In this document: positions 40,706 to 49,027 of the stretch, one piece after another
How the letters are laid out: the number at the start of each line of letters is the position of its first letter
How positions within the stretch are numbered: position 1 is the stretch's first letter
Origin: Christiangramia fulva
Lineage (GTDB): Bacteria; Bacteroidota; Bacteroidia; Flavobacteriales; Flavobacteriaceae
Length of the DNA: 64,000 bases
Assembly (NCBI RefSeq): GCF_003024155.1
Contig: NZ_CP028136.1
Location: forward strand, 2,852,001-2,916,000
Reading direction: 5' to 3'
Translations under genes and position numbers: made by a program
The notes under the pieces: generated by a model
Database searches by the model: none
What the model saw: the letters and a program-made list of their open reading frames with translations, nothing else
What the model was told of the DNA's origin: nothing

Positions 40706-41926
40706 ATGAAAACAGAAAAATCGATTATTCATCTTGATCTGGATGCCTTCTTTGTATCGGTTGAAAGAAGGCTTGATTCCCGTCTTATGGAAAAACCCGT
40801 CATTGTAGGCGGGGTGGGCGATCGGGGAGTAGTAGCCGCATGCAGTTATGAAACCAGGCCTTTTGGAGTTCATTCGGGAATGGCTATGAAAGTCGCCCGC
40901 CAACTTTGTCCGCAGGCTATCGTGATCAAAGGGAATGCCGGTACTTACACCAAACATTCCCACGAGGTTACCGAAATCATCAAGAGTAAGGTTCCTTCTT
41001 TTGAAAAGGCAAGTGTGGATGAATTTTATGCCGATCTCACCGGGATGGATCGTTTTTTCGGTATCAATCAGTTTGCAAAAGAGTTAAGACAAACCATTAT
41101 CAAAGAAAGCGGACTGCCTATTTCTTTCGGACTTTCCCAAAACAAGGTGGTTTCCAAGATCGCTACCGGTGAAGCCAAACCCAATGCCGAAAAAGTGATA
41201 CAGGCGGGAACCGAAAGGCAGTTCCTGGCTCCGCTTAGCGTCAATAAAATTCCCATGATAGGGAATAAGACCTTTCAGAAGCTGCTGAATTTGGGTGTGC
41301 GAAAAGTGGAAACCATTCAGAATATGCCGGTGGAAATGCTGGAAAGCGTGCTGGGGAAAAACGGCCGACTTATATGGAAACGCGCGAATGGAATCGATTT
41401 TTCTCCTATTATTCCTTTCCATGAACGAAAATCAATTTCCACTGAAAGGACTTTTAACCGCGACACCATCGATATGGTTCGGCTGCATGCTACTTTGGTG
41501 GCAATGGCCGAAAGTCTTGCCTATCAGCTTCGAAGAGGAAATAAGCTTACCTCGAATGTGAGCGTGAAGATCAGGTATTCCGATTTCCAGACGCAGAGCA
41601 AACAGGCGAAAATTCCCTATACCAGTGCCGATCATATTCTTATTCCAAAGGTGGAAGAATTGTTCCGTCAGCTTTACACCCGCCGCTTGCTCATCAGGCT
41701 GATCGGTGTAAAATTCAGCGGACTCGTGGGCGGAAATTATCAGATCAATCTTTTCGACGATTCCGAAGAAATGCTGAGCCTCTACAATTCGCTGGACAAG
41801 ATCAAAAACAGGTATGGCGAACATAGCGTGATGCGGGCGGTGAGCATGGGCGCGAAAACAATCGGGAGAATGGGAAATCCCTTTAACGGGGAACCACCGG
41901 TGGTTTTGGCGCATCGAAAACAGTAA
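40706..41926 (+). CDS. dinB: DNA polymerase IV (Y family)
   Basis: The 406-aa translesion polymerase shows HLDLDAFFVSVE (first catalytic Asp pair), CSYETRPFGVHSGMAM, and KASVDEFYADLTG with the catalytic Asp-Glu. Palm, thumb (KIPMIGNKTFQKLLNLGV) and little-finger domains are all present. It is intact and followed two bases later by a DNA polymerase III alpha gene, so the two are co-expressed. The C-terminus does not show a clear beta-clamp peptide. Confidence 0.93.
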   Translation: MKTEKSIIHLDLDAFFVSVERRLDSRLMEKPVIVGGVGDRGVVAACSYETRPFGVHSGMAMKVARQLCPQAIVIKGNAGTYTKHSHEVTEIIKSKVPSFEKASVDEFYADLTGMDRFFGINQFAKELRQTIIKESGLPISFGLSQNKVVSKIATGEAKPNAEKVIQAGTERQFLAPLSVNKIPMIGNKTFQKLLNLGVRKVETIQNMPVEMLESVLGKNGRLIWKRANGIDFSPIIPFHERKSISTERTFNRDTIDMVRLHATLVAMAESLAYQLRRGNKLTSNVSVKIRYSDFQTQSKQAKIPYTSADHILIPKVEELFRQLYTRRLLIRLIGVKFSGLVGGNYQINLFDDSEEMLSLYNSLDKIKNRYGEHSVMRAVSMGAKTIGRMGNPFNGEPPVVLAHRKQ

Positions 41927-41928
41927 AA

Positions 41929-44904
41929 ATGTACCTCAATTGTCATACATACTATTCCCTTCGCTACGGCACTTTTTCTACGGAAGAGCTTTGCAGGCTT
42001 GCCCAAAAAATGGGGGTGAAACAGCTGGCGGTGACCGATATCAATAATACTTCGGCCTGCCTGGAATTTATTAAAATGGCTCCGGAATTTGATCTAAAAG
42101 CACTGGTGGGGATTGATTTCAGAAATGGCACAGAGCAGCAATACGGGGGAATTGCCAGAAACAATGAAGGGTATCGTGAGCTCAACGCGTATCTTTCTGA
42201 GCATCTCCATCAACAGAAGACTTTTCCTTCAGAAGCTCCAAAATTTGACAATTCTTTTATCATTTATCCGCTGGAAAAGGTGGTGGCTTCAAAAAAGACT
42301 CATTTTGAGGGCAATGAATTTATCGGAATTTCAATAAAAAGTCTGCGTAAACTGAAGTTTTCAGCTTATAAAGAATTCAGGGATAAACTGGTGCTGCTGC
42401 AAACGGTGAGTTTCAGAAACAAGAAAGATTACAACGCTCACCGGCTTTTACGGGCGATCGATAACAACATGATTTTGAGCAAACTTCCTGAGAGCGAACA
42501 GGGCGATTTTTCACATCAGATGTTGACTTTGGAAGAAATTGAAAAAGAATTTGAAGATTTTCAGCATATTGTGAAAAATACTCAAAAACTGATTGATGCC
42601 TGTGAAGTGAGTTTTGGTTTTGGCAGAAATCAGAACCGGAATTTGCTCGTTGCCGGCGAGAGTAAAGAAAAAGACGAAAAAAAACTGAAGGATCTCTGTT
42701 ACCAGAATCTTCACAAAAGATATCCTGAAGCCGGGGAGAAGGTGCACGCCCGGCTTGAAAAGGAGCTGAATTCGATCATCAGCCTCGGTTTTGTCTCCTA
42801 TTTTCTTATCAATCTTGATATCGTGAACTATGCCCGTTCACAAAATTATCCGTTTGTGGGGCGGGGAAGTGGCGCCAATTCTATGGTTGCCTATATTCTG
42901 GGGATTACCAATGTCGATCCCATTGAACTCGATCTTTATTTTGAACGTTTTATCAACCCCAATCGTAAATCGCCTCCCGATTTTGATATCGATTTTTCCT
43001 GGAAAGACCGCAATGATGTGACGCGGTATATTTTTGAAACCTATGAACATACCGCGTTGATGGGAACTTATGTGACTTTTAAACGACGGGCAGTGGCGCG
43101 GGAACTTGGAAAAGTATTCGGACTTCCCAAAGAAAATATCGATAAACTTTCAGACGGACATTTTCAATATAAAGACCTGGACCACCTCGAAAAACTGGTG
43201 CTGCGTTACAGCGGGTTAATTGAAGGATTTCCGAATTACCTCAGTGTTCATTCCGGCGGAATTTTAATTCTGAACGATTCGGTGTACAATTATGCGGGTA
43301 CATTTTTGCCGCCTAAGGGTTTCAGAACAATTCAGATCGATATGAATATCGCCGAAGAAGTTGGCATTCATAAATTCGATATCCTTGCTCAGCGCGGACT
43401 CTCCAAGATCACCGATAGCATTGAGATCATAAGGCAAAATCAGCCGGAAGCCTATATAGAAGACATGGAAAATATTTCAATTTTTAAAAATGACCCGGAG
43501 ATCAACAATCTGCTTAAAACCGGAGACTGTATGGGAGTTTTTTATGTGGAATCGCCTGCCATGCGAGGCTTGCTCACCAAACTTCAAACCAGCGATTATA
43601 TGAACCTGGTGGCGGCAAGTTCGGTCATTCGGCCGGGAGTTTCCAGCGCAGGCATGAAAGAAGAATTTATCAAACGCCATCGCGACCCTGAACGCAGAAA
43701 ACAGGCGCACCCGGTAATGTTCGAGATCATGCCCGATACCTATGGAGTGATGGTGTACCAGGAAGACGTGATGAAAGTGGCGCATTTCTTTGCCGGACTT
43801 AGTTTTGACGATGCCGATGTGTTACGACGCGGGATGAGTGGTAAAAAGACTTCTAAAGACCAGATGCAAAAGATCGAAGAAACCTTCAGGGAAAATTGCC
43901 AAAAAAAGGAGTATAAGGATGAGCTGATCTCGGAAGTCTGGGAGCAGATATCTTCTTTTGCCGGCTATGCCTTTCCGAAGGGACATTCGGCTTCTTATGC
44001 CGTGGAAAGTTACCAGAGTTTATACCTGAAAAAATATTTTCCGCTGGAATTTATGGTGGCCGCGCTCAATAACGGCGGCGGATTCTATTCCGTGGAAACC
44101 TATATCCAGGAAATTCGTCGTTGCGGCGGGATCGTGCACGCGCCCTGCATCAATAAAAGCGATCACCCCACGGTGATCTATGGCAGGGATGTGTATCTGG
44201 GTCTGGGGTATATCAAAGAGCTCGAAACCAAAACCATTCAGCAGATCCTTGAAAACCGACAGTTTTTTGGGGAATTTCGGTCTTTTGAAGATTTTATAGA
44301 TCGTATTTCCATTTCCATTGAACAGCTAAGCTTACTGCTGAAAATCGATGCTTTCCGCTTTACCAAAATTGATAAATATACCCTGCTTTGGAAAGCCTAT
44401 TTCAAGATCAGTAAAAATAAAAGAAATGACTGGCAGAAGGCTTTGTTCAAGCCAAAACAGCGGGATTTTGAACTTCCCGAATTTGAAGATTCCAAACTTA
44501 CCGAAGCTTATGACCAAATGGAATTGCTGGGTTTCCCGCTGTGTAGCCATTTTAAATTATTAAAAAACCCGATGGAAGATTCTATTTATGCCTGTGATCT
44601 GAAGGAAAATGTTGGAAAGGAGATTCGCATTTACGGAAATCTCGTCAACGCGAGAAAAACTGGTACTTCTAACGGAAAATACATGTATTTTGGAACTTTT
44701 TACGATCAGAAAGGCGAAATTTTCGATATTGTGATATTTCCCGATGCCGCTGAAAAATATCCGCTTCACAATAAAGGGATTTATCTCTGTTATGGAACGG
44801 TGGTAGAAGAACTGGGCTATATATCCATCACTATTAAATGGATCTCCCGTCAGCATACCGCACCCGATCCCAGGCTGGTGGGAGCAAATTTTAAAGTATC
44901 TTAA
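41929..44904 (+). CDS. Second DNA polymerase III alpha subunit (DnaE2-like)
   Basis: The 991-aa C-family polymerase is shorter than the replicative DnaE of Bacteroidota (about 1450 aa). The N-terminal PHP domain is degenerate: YLNCHTYYSLRYG keeps one of the three His of the metal motif, and TDINN replaces TDHGN, so no proofreading is expected. The palm shows FVGRGSGANSMVAYILGITN and PPDFDIDFSWKDR with two catalytic Asp. A C-terminal OB fold (IRIYGNLVNARKTG) is present. Linkage to dinB suggests a translesion pair like ImuB/DnaE2. Confidence 0.9.
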   Translation: MYLNCHTYYSLRYGTFSTEELCRLAQKMGVKQLAVTDINNTSACLEFIKMAPEFDLKALVGIDFRNGTEQQYGGIARNNEGYRELNAYLSEHLHQQKTFPSEAPKFDNSFIIYPLEKVVASKKTHFEGNEFIGISIKSLRKLKFSAYKEFRDKLVLLQTVSFRNKKDYNAHRLLRAIDNNMILSKLPESEQGDFSHQMLTLEEIEKEFEDFQHIVKNTQKLIDACEVSFGFGRNQNRNLLVAGESKEKDEKKLKDLCYQNLHKRYPEAGEKVHARLEKELNSIISLGFVSYFLINLDIVNYARSQNYPFVGRGSGANSMVAYILGITNVDPIELDLYFERFINPNRKSPPDFDIDFSWKDRNDVTRYIFETYEHTALMGTYVTFKRRAVARELGKVFGLPKENIDKLSDGHFQYKDLDHLEKLVLRYSGLIEGFPNYLSVHSGGILILNDSVYNYAGTFLPPKGFRTIQIDMNIAEEVGIHKFDILAQRGLSKITDSIEIIRQNQPEAYIEDMENISIFKNDPEINNLLKTGDCMGVFYVESPAMRGLLTKLQTSDYMNLVAASSVIRPGVSSAGMKEEFIKRHRDPERRKQAHPVMFEIMPDTYGVMVYQEDVMKVAHFFAGLSFDDADVLRRGMSGKKTSKDQMQKIEETFRENCQKKEYKDELISEVWEQISSFAGYAFPKGHSASYAVESYQSLYLKKYFPLEFMVAALNNGGGFYSVETYIQEIRRCGGIVHAPCINKSDHPTVIYGRDVYLGLGYIKELETKTIQQILENRQFFGEFRSFEDFIDRISISIEQLSLLLKIDAFRFTKIDKYTLLWKAYFKISKNKRNDWQKALFKPKQRDFELPEFEDSKLTEAYDQMELLGFPLCSHFKLLKNPMEDSIYACDLKENVGKEIRIYGNLVNARKTGTSNGKYMYFGTFYDQKGEIFDIVIFPDAAEKYPLHNKGIYLCYGTVVEELGYISITIKWISRQHTAPDPRLVGANFKVS

Positions 44905-44916
44905 TATTCGACTTTA

Positions 44917-44924
44917 TACCTTTG
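44917..44924 (+). promoter_or_regulatory. -7 box upstream of the YeeE genes
   Basis: TACCTTTG matches TAnnTTTG and lies 100 bp before the first YeeE ATG (45030 or 45025 frame), 12 bp after the dnaE stop. No convincing -33 element is seen. Confidence 0.4.
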
Positions 44925-45024
44925 CATATTGTTGCATAATAAACGGCAATACTTAAATAGTTAAAAAGCAGCAGAAAATTGTGGAAAAGCTTTTCTGTTT
45001 TGCTTAATTGCACCTAAAAATTGA

Positions 45025-45588
45025 TTGAAAATGGAAATAATTTTACAAACCTGGCCGTGGTACGTTTCAGGACCATTAATAGCTTTGATCATGTTTTTGC
45101 TCATTTTCATGGGTAAGAAATTTGGAATGTCTTCAAACCTACGAACCCTCTGTACCATGTGCGGTGCAAGTAAGAGCGCAGGTTATTTTAGCTACGACTG
45201 GCGTTCACAACGCTGGAACCTTATCGTGATCCTGGGAGCCGCGGTGGGCGGTTTTATTGCCATGAATTTTCTTTCGGCAGATCCTGCGGTGGAAATTAAT
45301 CCGGAAACGGTTACCCACTTAAAGCAGCTTGGCTTCGAAAGTGCCGGTGCCGCATACCTGCCCGATGAACTTTATAGTATAAATGCTCTTGGAAATATCA
45401 AATCTTTGAGCCTTCTCATCATAGGCGGTTTTCTTATAGGTTTTGGTACGCGTTGGGCCGGTGGCTGTACTTCAGGGCACGCGATTTCAGGTCTTAGCAA
45501 TCTGCAATTGCCCTCGCTGGTCGCGGTGATCGGATTTTTCATAGGTGGCCTGATCATGGTTCATTTATTATTTCCTTTAATTTTTTAG
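45025..45588 (+). CDS. YeeE/YedE-family sulfur transporter, first part
   Basis: The 187-aa membrane protein has about five segments and two family motifs: LCTMCGASKSAGYF (about 44-57) and GFGTRWAGGCTSGHAISGLS (about 139-158), with cysteines thought to pass thiosulfate or sulfide. Its partner starts 2 bp after the stop. In Bacteroidota the YeeE channel is often split into two such genes, which then form one transporter together. Confidence 0.88.
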   Translation: MKMEIILQTWPWYVSGPLIALIMFLLIFMGKKFGMSSNLRTLCTMCGASKSAGYFSYDWRSQRWNLIVILGAAVGGFIAMNFLSADPAVEINPETVTHLKQLGFESAGAAYLPDELYSINALGNIKSLSLLIIGGFLIGFGTRWAGGCTSGHAISGLSNLQLPSLVAVIGFFIGGLIMVHLLFPLIF

Positions 45589-45590
45589 AT

Positions 45591-46010
45591 ATGAGAGTAG
45601 CAGGTTATTTTTTAATAGGAATATTTTTCGGAATCGTAATGTTTAAATCGGAAGCGGCTTCCTGGTTCAGAATATATGAGATGTTCCGCTTTGAATCTTT
45701 TCATATGTACGGAATTATTGGTTCGGCTCTGGTTTTAGGAATCCTGGGAATTCAGTTTATAAAAAGAAAGAAAATGAAGGATTTTACCGGACACCCCATC
45801 ATTTTTATTCCCAAGGAAAAAACAAAAACCTTTAGCCGTTATATTTTCGGCGGAACTATTTTCGGATTGGGCTGGGCCCTTGCCGGAGCCTGTCCGGGAC
45901 CGATTTACACCCTTATAGGCGCGGGTTATGTTTCAATGCTTGTGGTATTCGTTTCGGCTATTTTAGGAACTTTTGTATACGGACTTTTAAAGGAAAAACT
46001 TCCGCATTAA
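45591..46010 (+). CDS. YeeE/YedE-family sulfur transporter, second part
   Basis: The 139-aa membrane protein has four segments. It carries GFGW-like motif IFGLGWALAGACPGPIYTLIG (about 98-118), with the Cys of the second half of the YeeE fold. It directly follows the first half and overlaps the end of the convergent channel gene by 4 bp. It probably imports thiosulfate or another sulfur compound handled by the persulfide dioxygenase. Confidence 0.87.
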   Translation: MRVAGYFLIGIFFGIVMFKSEAASWFRIYEMFRFESFHMYGIIGSALVLGILGIQFIKRKKMKDFTGHPIIFIPKEKTKTFSRYIFGGTIFGLGWALAGACPGPIYTLIGAGYVSMLVVFVSAILGTFVYGLLKEKLPH

Positions 46011-46645
46011 TCCTCGCTTTTGTCATGTAAGATAAAAGCCGGCAGTGATATATGATATTTTACCACAACCAGGCGAATACCAATAACGATCAGGGTGGTG
46101 ATGATATAAATGAGATCTGTATTCACCTGTAACCTATGAAGAATCACAAAGGCGAGAGCACCTAAGATACAGGCCGTAGCATAGATTTCTTTTCGGAAAA
46201 TAACGGGAATTTCATTACATAATATATCCCTGATCACACCACCAAAAGTTCCGGTCATGGCACCCAGCGCTATGGAAATAATGGGGTCGAGATTATGCTG
46301 AATACCCGTTTCTACGCCGGTAATGGTGAAAACCCCTAGCCCGATGGTATCAAAAAGGAATAGTGATTTTTTCAGGTAATAGAGTTTATTTCTGAAAATA
46401 ATAGCCAAAACGGTCACGACTCCAATTAAATAAACATACACGATATGTTCCATCCAGGAGACAGGAGTCTGGCCAATAAGAACATCTCTGAGAGTTCCTC
46501 CGCCGATAGCTGTTACAAAGGCAATGATGAAAATCCCGAAAAGATCCAGCCTGCGATTCATGGCTGCGAGAGCACCCGAAATCGCAAAAGCCACCGTTCC
46601 AAGCACATCCAGGATGTTGAATAAACTAAGTTCCATGCTTGGCAA
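46007..46645 (-). CDS. TRIC-type cation channel family protein (UPF0126)
   Basis: The 212-aa inner-membrane protein has seven segments in two repeats. Each contains the glycine-rich UPF0126 motif: AISGALAAMNRRLDLFGIFI with GGGTLRDVLIG, and GVFTITGVETGIQ with GTFGGVIRDIL. The fold is that of prokaryotic TRIC potassium channels. It is a single gene, convergent with the YeeE pair. Confidence 0.88.
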   Translation of the reverse strand: MPSMELSLFNILDVLGTVAFAISGALAAMNRRLDLFGIFIIAFVTAIGGGTLRDVLIGQTPVSWMEHIVYVYLIGVVTVLAIIFRNKLYYLKKSLFLFDTIGLGVFTITGVETGIQHNLDPIISIALGAMTGTFGGVIRDILCNEIPVIFRKEIYATACILGALAFVILHRLQVNTDLIYIITTLIVIGIRLVVVKYHISLPAFILHDKSED

Positions 46646-46793
46646 AGGTAATTTTATCTTTTAAATTTGGTGGTTATATAATAATTTTCAGCCTTTATTT
46701 CCATTGATTATTAACAAATAGACGATCTTAATGAAAATAAACGTAAGGTTTTATCAAAACTGCCTACTTTTATAGCTGAATAAATTAAGAAAC

Positions 46794-47786
46794 ATGAGCG
46801 AAAATATAGAACGAGTAAAATGTTTGATCATAGGTTCCGGTCCTGCAGGTTATACTGCTGCAATTTACGCTTCCAGAGCCGATCTTAAACCGGTAATGTA
46901 TACGGGAATGGAACCAGGCGGACAGCTTACAACTACTACTGAAGTAGATAACTTTCCGGGATATGCCGATGGTATTGATGGTCCTCAAATGATGATGGAT
47001 CTACAAAAACAAGCCGAACGTTTTGGAACCGATGTAAGGATCGGGATGATCACCGAAGTTGAATTGTCAAAAAAAGTTGGTGGAATTCATAAAGCCTGCG
47101 TTGATAACGCCAAATGGATAGAGGCGGATAGCGTCATCATATCTACAGGTGCTACAGCTAAATATCTCGGACTTCCAAGTGAACAAAGATTACGTGGAGG
47201 CGGGGTTTCTGCTTGCGCAGTATGTGACGGCTTTTTCTATAAAGGTCAGGATGTGGCGATAGTTGGTGGTGGAGACACCGCTGCCGAGGAAGCTACCTAT
47301 CTGGCCAATATTTGTAATAAAGTGACCATGTTGATCAGGAAAGATTATATGAAAGCTTCCAAAGCTATGCAGCACCGGGTGAATAATACCAAAAATCTTG
47401 AAGTTCGCTATAATACTGAGGTTGATGAAATTCTTGGTGATCAGGTAGTAGAAGGTTTGAGAATGGTCAATAATCAAACCGGTGAGAAAGAAGAGATCAA
47501 AATCACAGGTTTCTTTGTTGCTATCGGGCATAAACCAAATACCGAAATCTTCCAGGGACAATTAGATATGGATAATACCGGGTACCTTATCACACAGGGA
47601 AAGACCACGAAAACAAATATTCCAGGTGTTTTTGCTTCGGGAGATGTGCAGGATAAAGTGTATCGCCAGGCGGTTACAGCTGCGGGCACAGGATGTATGG
47701 CCGCGCTTGATGCCGAGCGTTACCTCGCCGAAATTGAAACCGAAGAGGATATTCAAAAACCGCAAACAAGACCTGAAACGGTTTAA
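46794..47786 (+). CDS. trxB: Thioredoxin-disulfide reductase
   Basis: TrxB passes electrons from NADPH to thioredoxin. The 330-aa flavoprotein has an N-terminal FAD motif LIIGSGPAGYTAAIYASRA, the redox pair C141-A-V-C144 (VSACAVCDGFF), an NADPH motif VAIVGGGDTAAEEATYLA and a C-terminal FAD segment GVFASGDVQDKVYRQAVTAA. Length and motifs are normal, with a short acidic tail (TEEDIQKPQTRPETV). It ends at a terminator (47807-47838). Confidence 0.95.
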   Translation: MSENIERVKCLIIGSGPAGYTAAIYASRADLKPVMYTGMEPGGQLTTTTEVDNFPGYADGIDGPQMMMDLQKQAERFGTDVRIGMITEVELSKKVGGIHKACVDNAKWIEADSVIISTGATAKYLGLPSEQRLRGGGVSACAVCDGFFYKGQDVAIVGGGDTAAEEATYLANICNKVTMLIRKDYMKASKAMQHRVNNTKNLEVRYNTEVDEILGDQVVEGLRMVNNQTGEKEEIKITGFFVAIGHKPNTEIFQGQLDMDNTGYLITQGKTTKTNIPGVFASGDVQDKVYRQAVTAAGTGCMAALDAERYLAEIETEEDIQKPQTRPETV

Positions 47787-47806
47787 AATAATAAGAAAAC
47801 CAATGA

Positions 47807-47838
47807 AAAAGTCTCACAGAAATGTGGGACTTTTTTTA
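47807..47838 (+). terminator. Terminator after trxB
   Basis: AAAAGTCTCACA-gaaa-TGTGGGACTTTTTTT: an 8-bp stem with one G-T pair and a T-run. Confidence 0.85.
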
Positions 47839-47856
47839 TGCTGGATTTTTAACCAA

Positions 47857-47903
47857 GAGATTGATTCTCTTTCGCCTTAGGCGGAAGCTCGCAAAGACAA
47901 TTC
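47857..47903 (-). repeat. REP-like palindromic element 4
   Basis: Read on the minus strand it runs TGTCTTTGCGAGCTTCCGCC, then TAAGGCG, then GAATCAATCTC: the same element family as at 34744, 34996 and 38839, in reverse. It lies between trxB and the convergent DUF2807 gene. Confidence 0.6.
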
Positions 47904-47973
47904 ATGACTTCAATTATCAATTTTCAATTGTCCATTCATTGTTCTAAACTCTAAGTTCTAAAATCTATCACAT

Positions 47974-48813
47974 CTAAAACAGTCCTTTTTTAGACTCTTT
48001 TTTCGCGATCACCGCTTCATCGGTAAACTGGGTAAGATTGATCTGTGGAGAGTTATAAATTTCGGTTTTTGAATTGCCCGTGGCTGAAATTTCAAGTTTT
48101 TCAGAAACATTTATTTTATTGTCTGATCTTCCCTGCGCCAGCACCGTTGCATTTTCAGCGGTTAGCTTTTCACCGTCAAACTTTGAAGACTGGCCTGCCC
48201 TTAAATCAAAATCCTGGATTTCTCCTTCAATTCTTGCCGAAGCCTTTTCGTATATATCGACTTTAAAAAGCGGTGCATTTACCAAAGCCTTTACATCTGA
48301 AGATTGATTTAACTGAAAATAACTTTCCTTTGCGGTCACATTTAGTTCTGCTTTCGCATCATCACCATGAATTAAATTGAAGCTGTTCGCCGTTAGGCTA
48401 AGAAAAGCTTTTGATTTATTCTTTGTTTCCAGCTGAAAATCTTCCACATAAAGATCCTCCTCAGATTCCAGCTCCACTTTATCAGAAATGTTTATACTTT
48501 TCAATGTATCCTGAAAAGTGATTTGGATCTTTTGAGATTTAGCCCGCGAAATTTCTTTTATGGGTTTAATATACAGAACGCCGTCAATTACTTCACTTTG
48601 AATAAGATCAATTAGATTATCATCGGCTTTAATTTCCAGTTTTGGCCGGGAACCCTTTACAATACTAACTTCGAATTCACCTGCTATCTGAATAGAATGA
48701 AAAGGAGTAAGGTTGAATTTTTCAGTTTTCACGTTTCGGCTGCCTTTAACCTTTTCCTGCGCGCCGCAGGAGATCATGATTAAAAGCAAAATAAATGGTA
48801 ATTTTTTGACCAT
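47974..48813 (-). CDS. DUF2807 (head GIN domain) lipoprotein
   Basis: The 279-aa protein has a lipoprotein signal with lipobox MISCG (Cys16) and the DUF2807 pattern: FNLTPFHSIQIAGEFEVSIV, LEIKADDNLIDLI, then a right-handed beta-helix-like series of repeats (LNVTAKESYFQLNQSSDVKA). These are surface or periplasmic proteins of unknown function, often near PspC-type regulators, as here. It has its own -7 box at 48832. Confidence 0.86.
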   Translation of the reverse strand: MVKKLPFILLLIMISCGAQEKVKGSRNVKTEKFNLTPFHSIQIAGEFEVSIVKGSRPKLEIKADDNLIDLIQSEVIDGVLYIKPIKEISRAKSQKIQITFQDTLKSINISDKVELESEEDLYVEDFQLETKNKSKAFLSLTANSFNLIHGDDAKAELNVTAKESYFQLNQSSDVKALVNAPLFKVDIYEKASARIEGEIQDFDLRAGQSSKFDGEKLTAENATVLAQGRSDNKINVSEKLEISATGNSKTEIYNSPQINLTQFTDEAVIAKKESKKGLF

Positions 48814-48831
48814 AAGTTATTTATAATTACT

Positions 48832-48839
48832 CAAATATA
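48832..48839 (-). promoter_or_regulatory. -7 box of the DUF2807 gene
   Basis: TATATTTG on the minus strand, 18 bp before the start codon; it sits directly beyond the terminator of the PspC operon. Confidence 0.55.
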
Positions 48840-48840
48840 G

Positions 48841-48867
48841 CAAAAGCCCCCGAGAGGAGGCTTTTTA
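48841..48867 (-). terminator. Terminator of the PadR-PspC operon
   Basis: AAAAGCC and GGCTTTT form a stem around a C/G-rich loop. On the minus strand it follows the small 50-codon gene by 6 bp. Confidence 0.65.
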
Positions 48868-48873
48868 TCATTG

Positions 48874-49026
48874 CTAACATTCTAATATCTGCTGCCGGCA
48901 TTCCAGTTTTTGAATAATTTCAACCGGAAATTTGAGGTCATTTTGAGCTGTTTTCATTTCCTGTTGCTGTTGACCAAAAAACAAACCCATGAAAAAGCTT
49001 AATAAAAGGTTGATTAGTGAGCTCAT
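48874..49026 (-). CDS. Small 50-aa protein downstream of PspC
   Basis: ATG 49024-49026 lies one base after the stop of the PspC gene and the frame ends at TAG 48874-48876, right before the terminator. The product has a hydrophobic N-terminus (MSSLINLLLSFFMGLFFG), a Gln run, and a short soluble tail with two cysteines (LECRQQILEC). Close coupling with the PspC gene supports a real gene. The function is unknown; it is probably a small membrane-associated protein. Confidence 0.62.
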   Translation of the reverse strand: MSSLINLLLSFFMGLFFGQQQQEMKTAQNDLKFPVEIIQKLECRQQILEC

Positions 49027-49027
49027 T

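Noticed and set aside
41929..44904. Replicative DNA polymerase III alpha subunit
   Set aside because: Too short for the Bacteroidota replicative enzyme, PHP motif degenerate, and coupled to dinB; a translesion role fits better.
45025..46010. A frameshifted single YeeE gene
   Set aside because: Both halves have their own start codons and a 2-bp gap, and the split arrangement is common in Bacteroidota.
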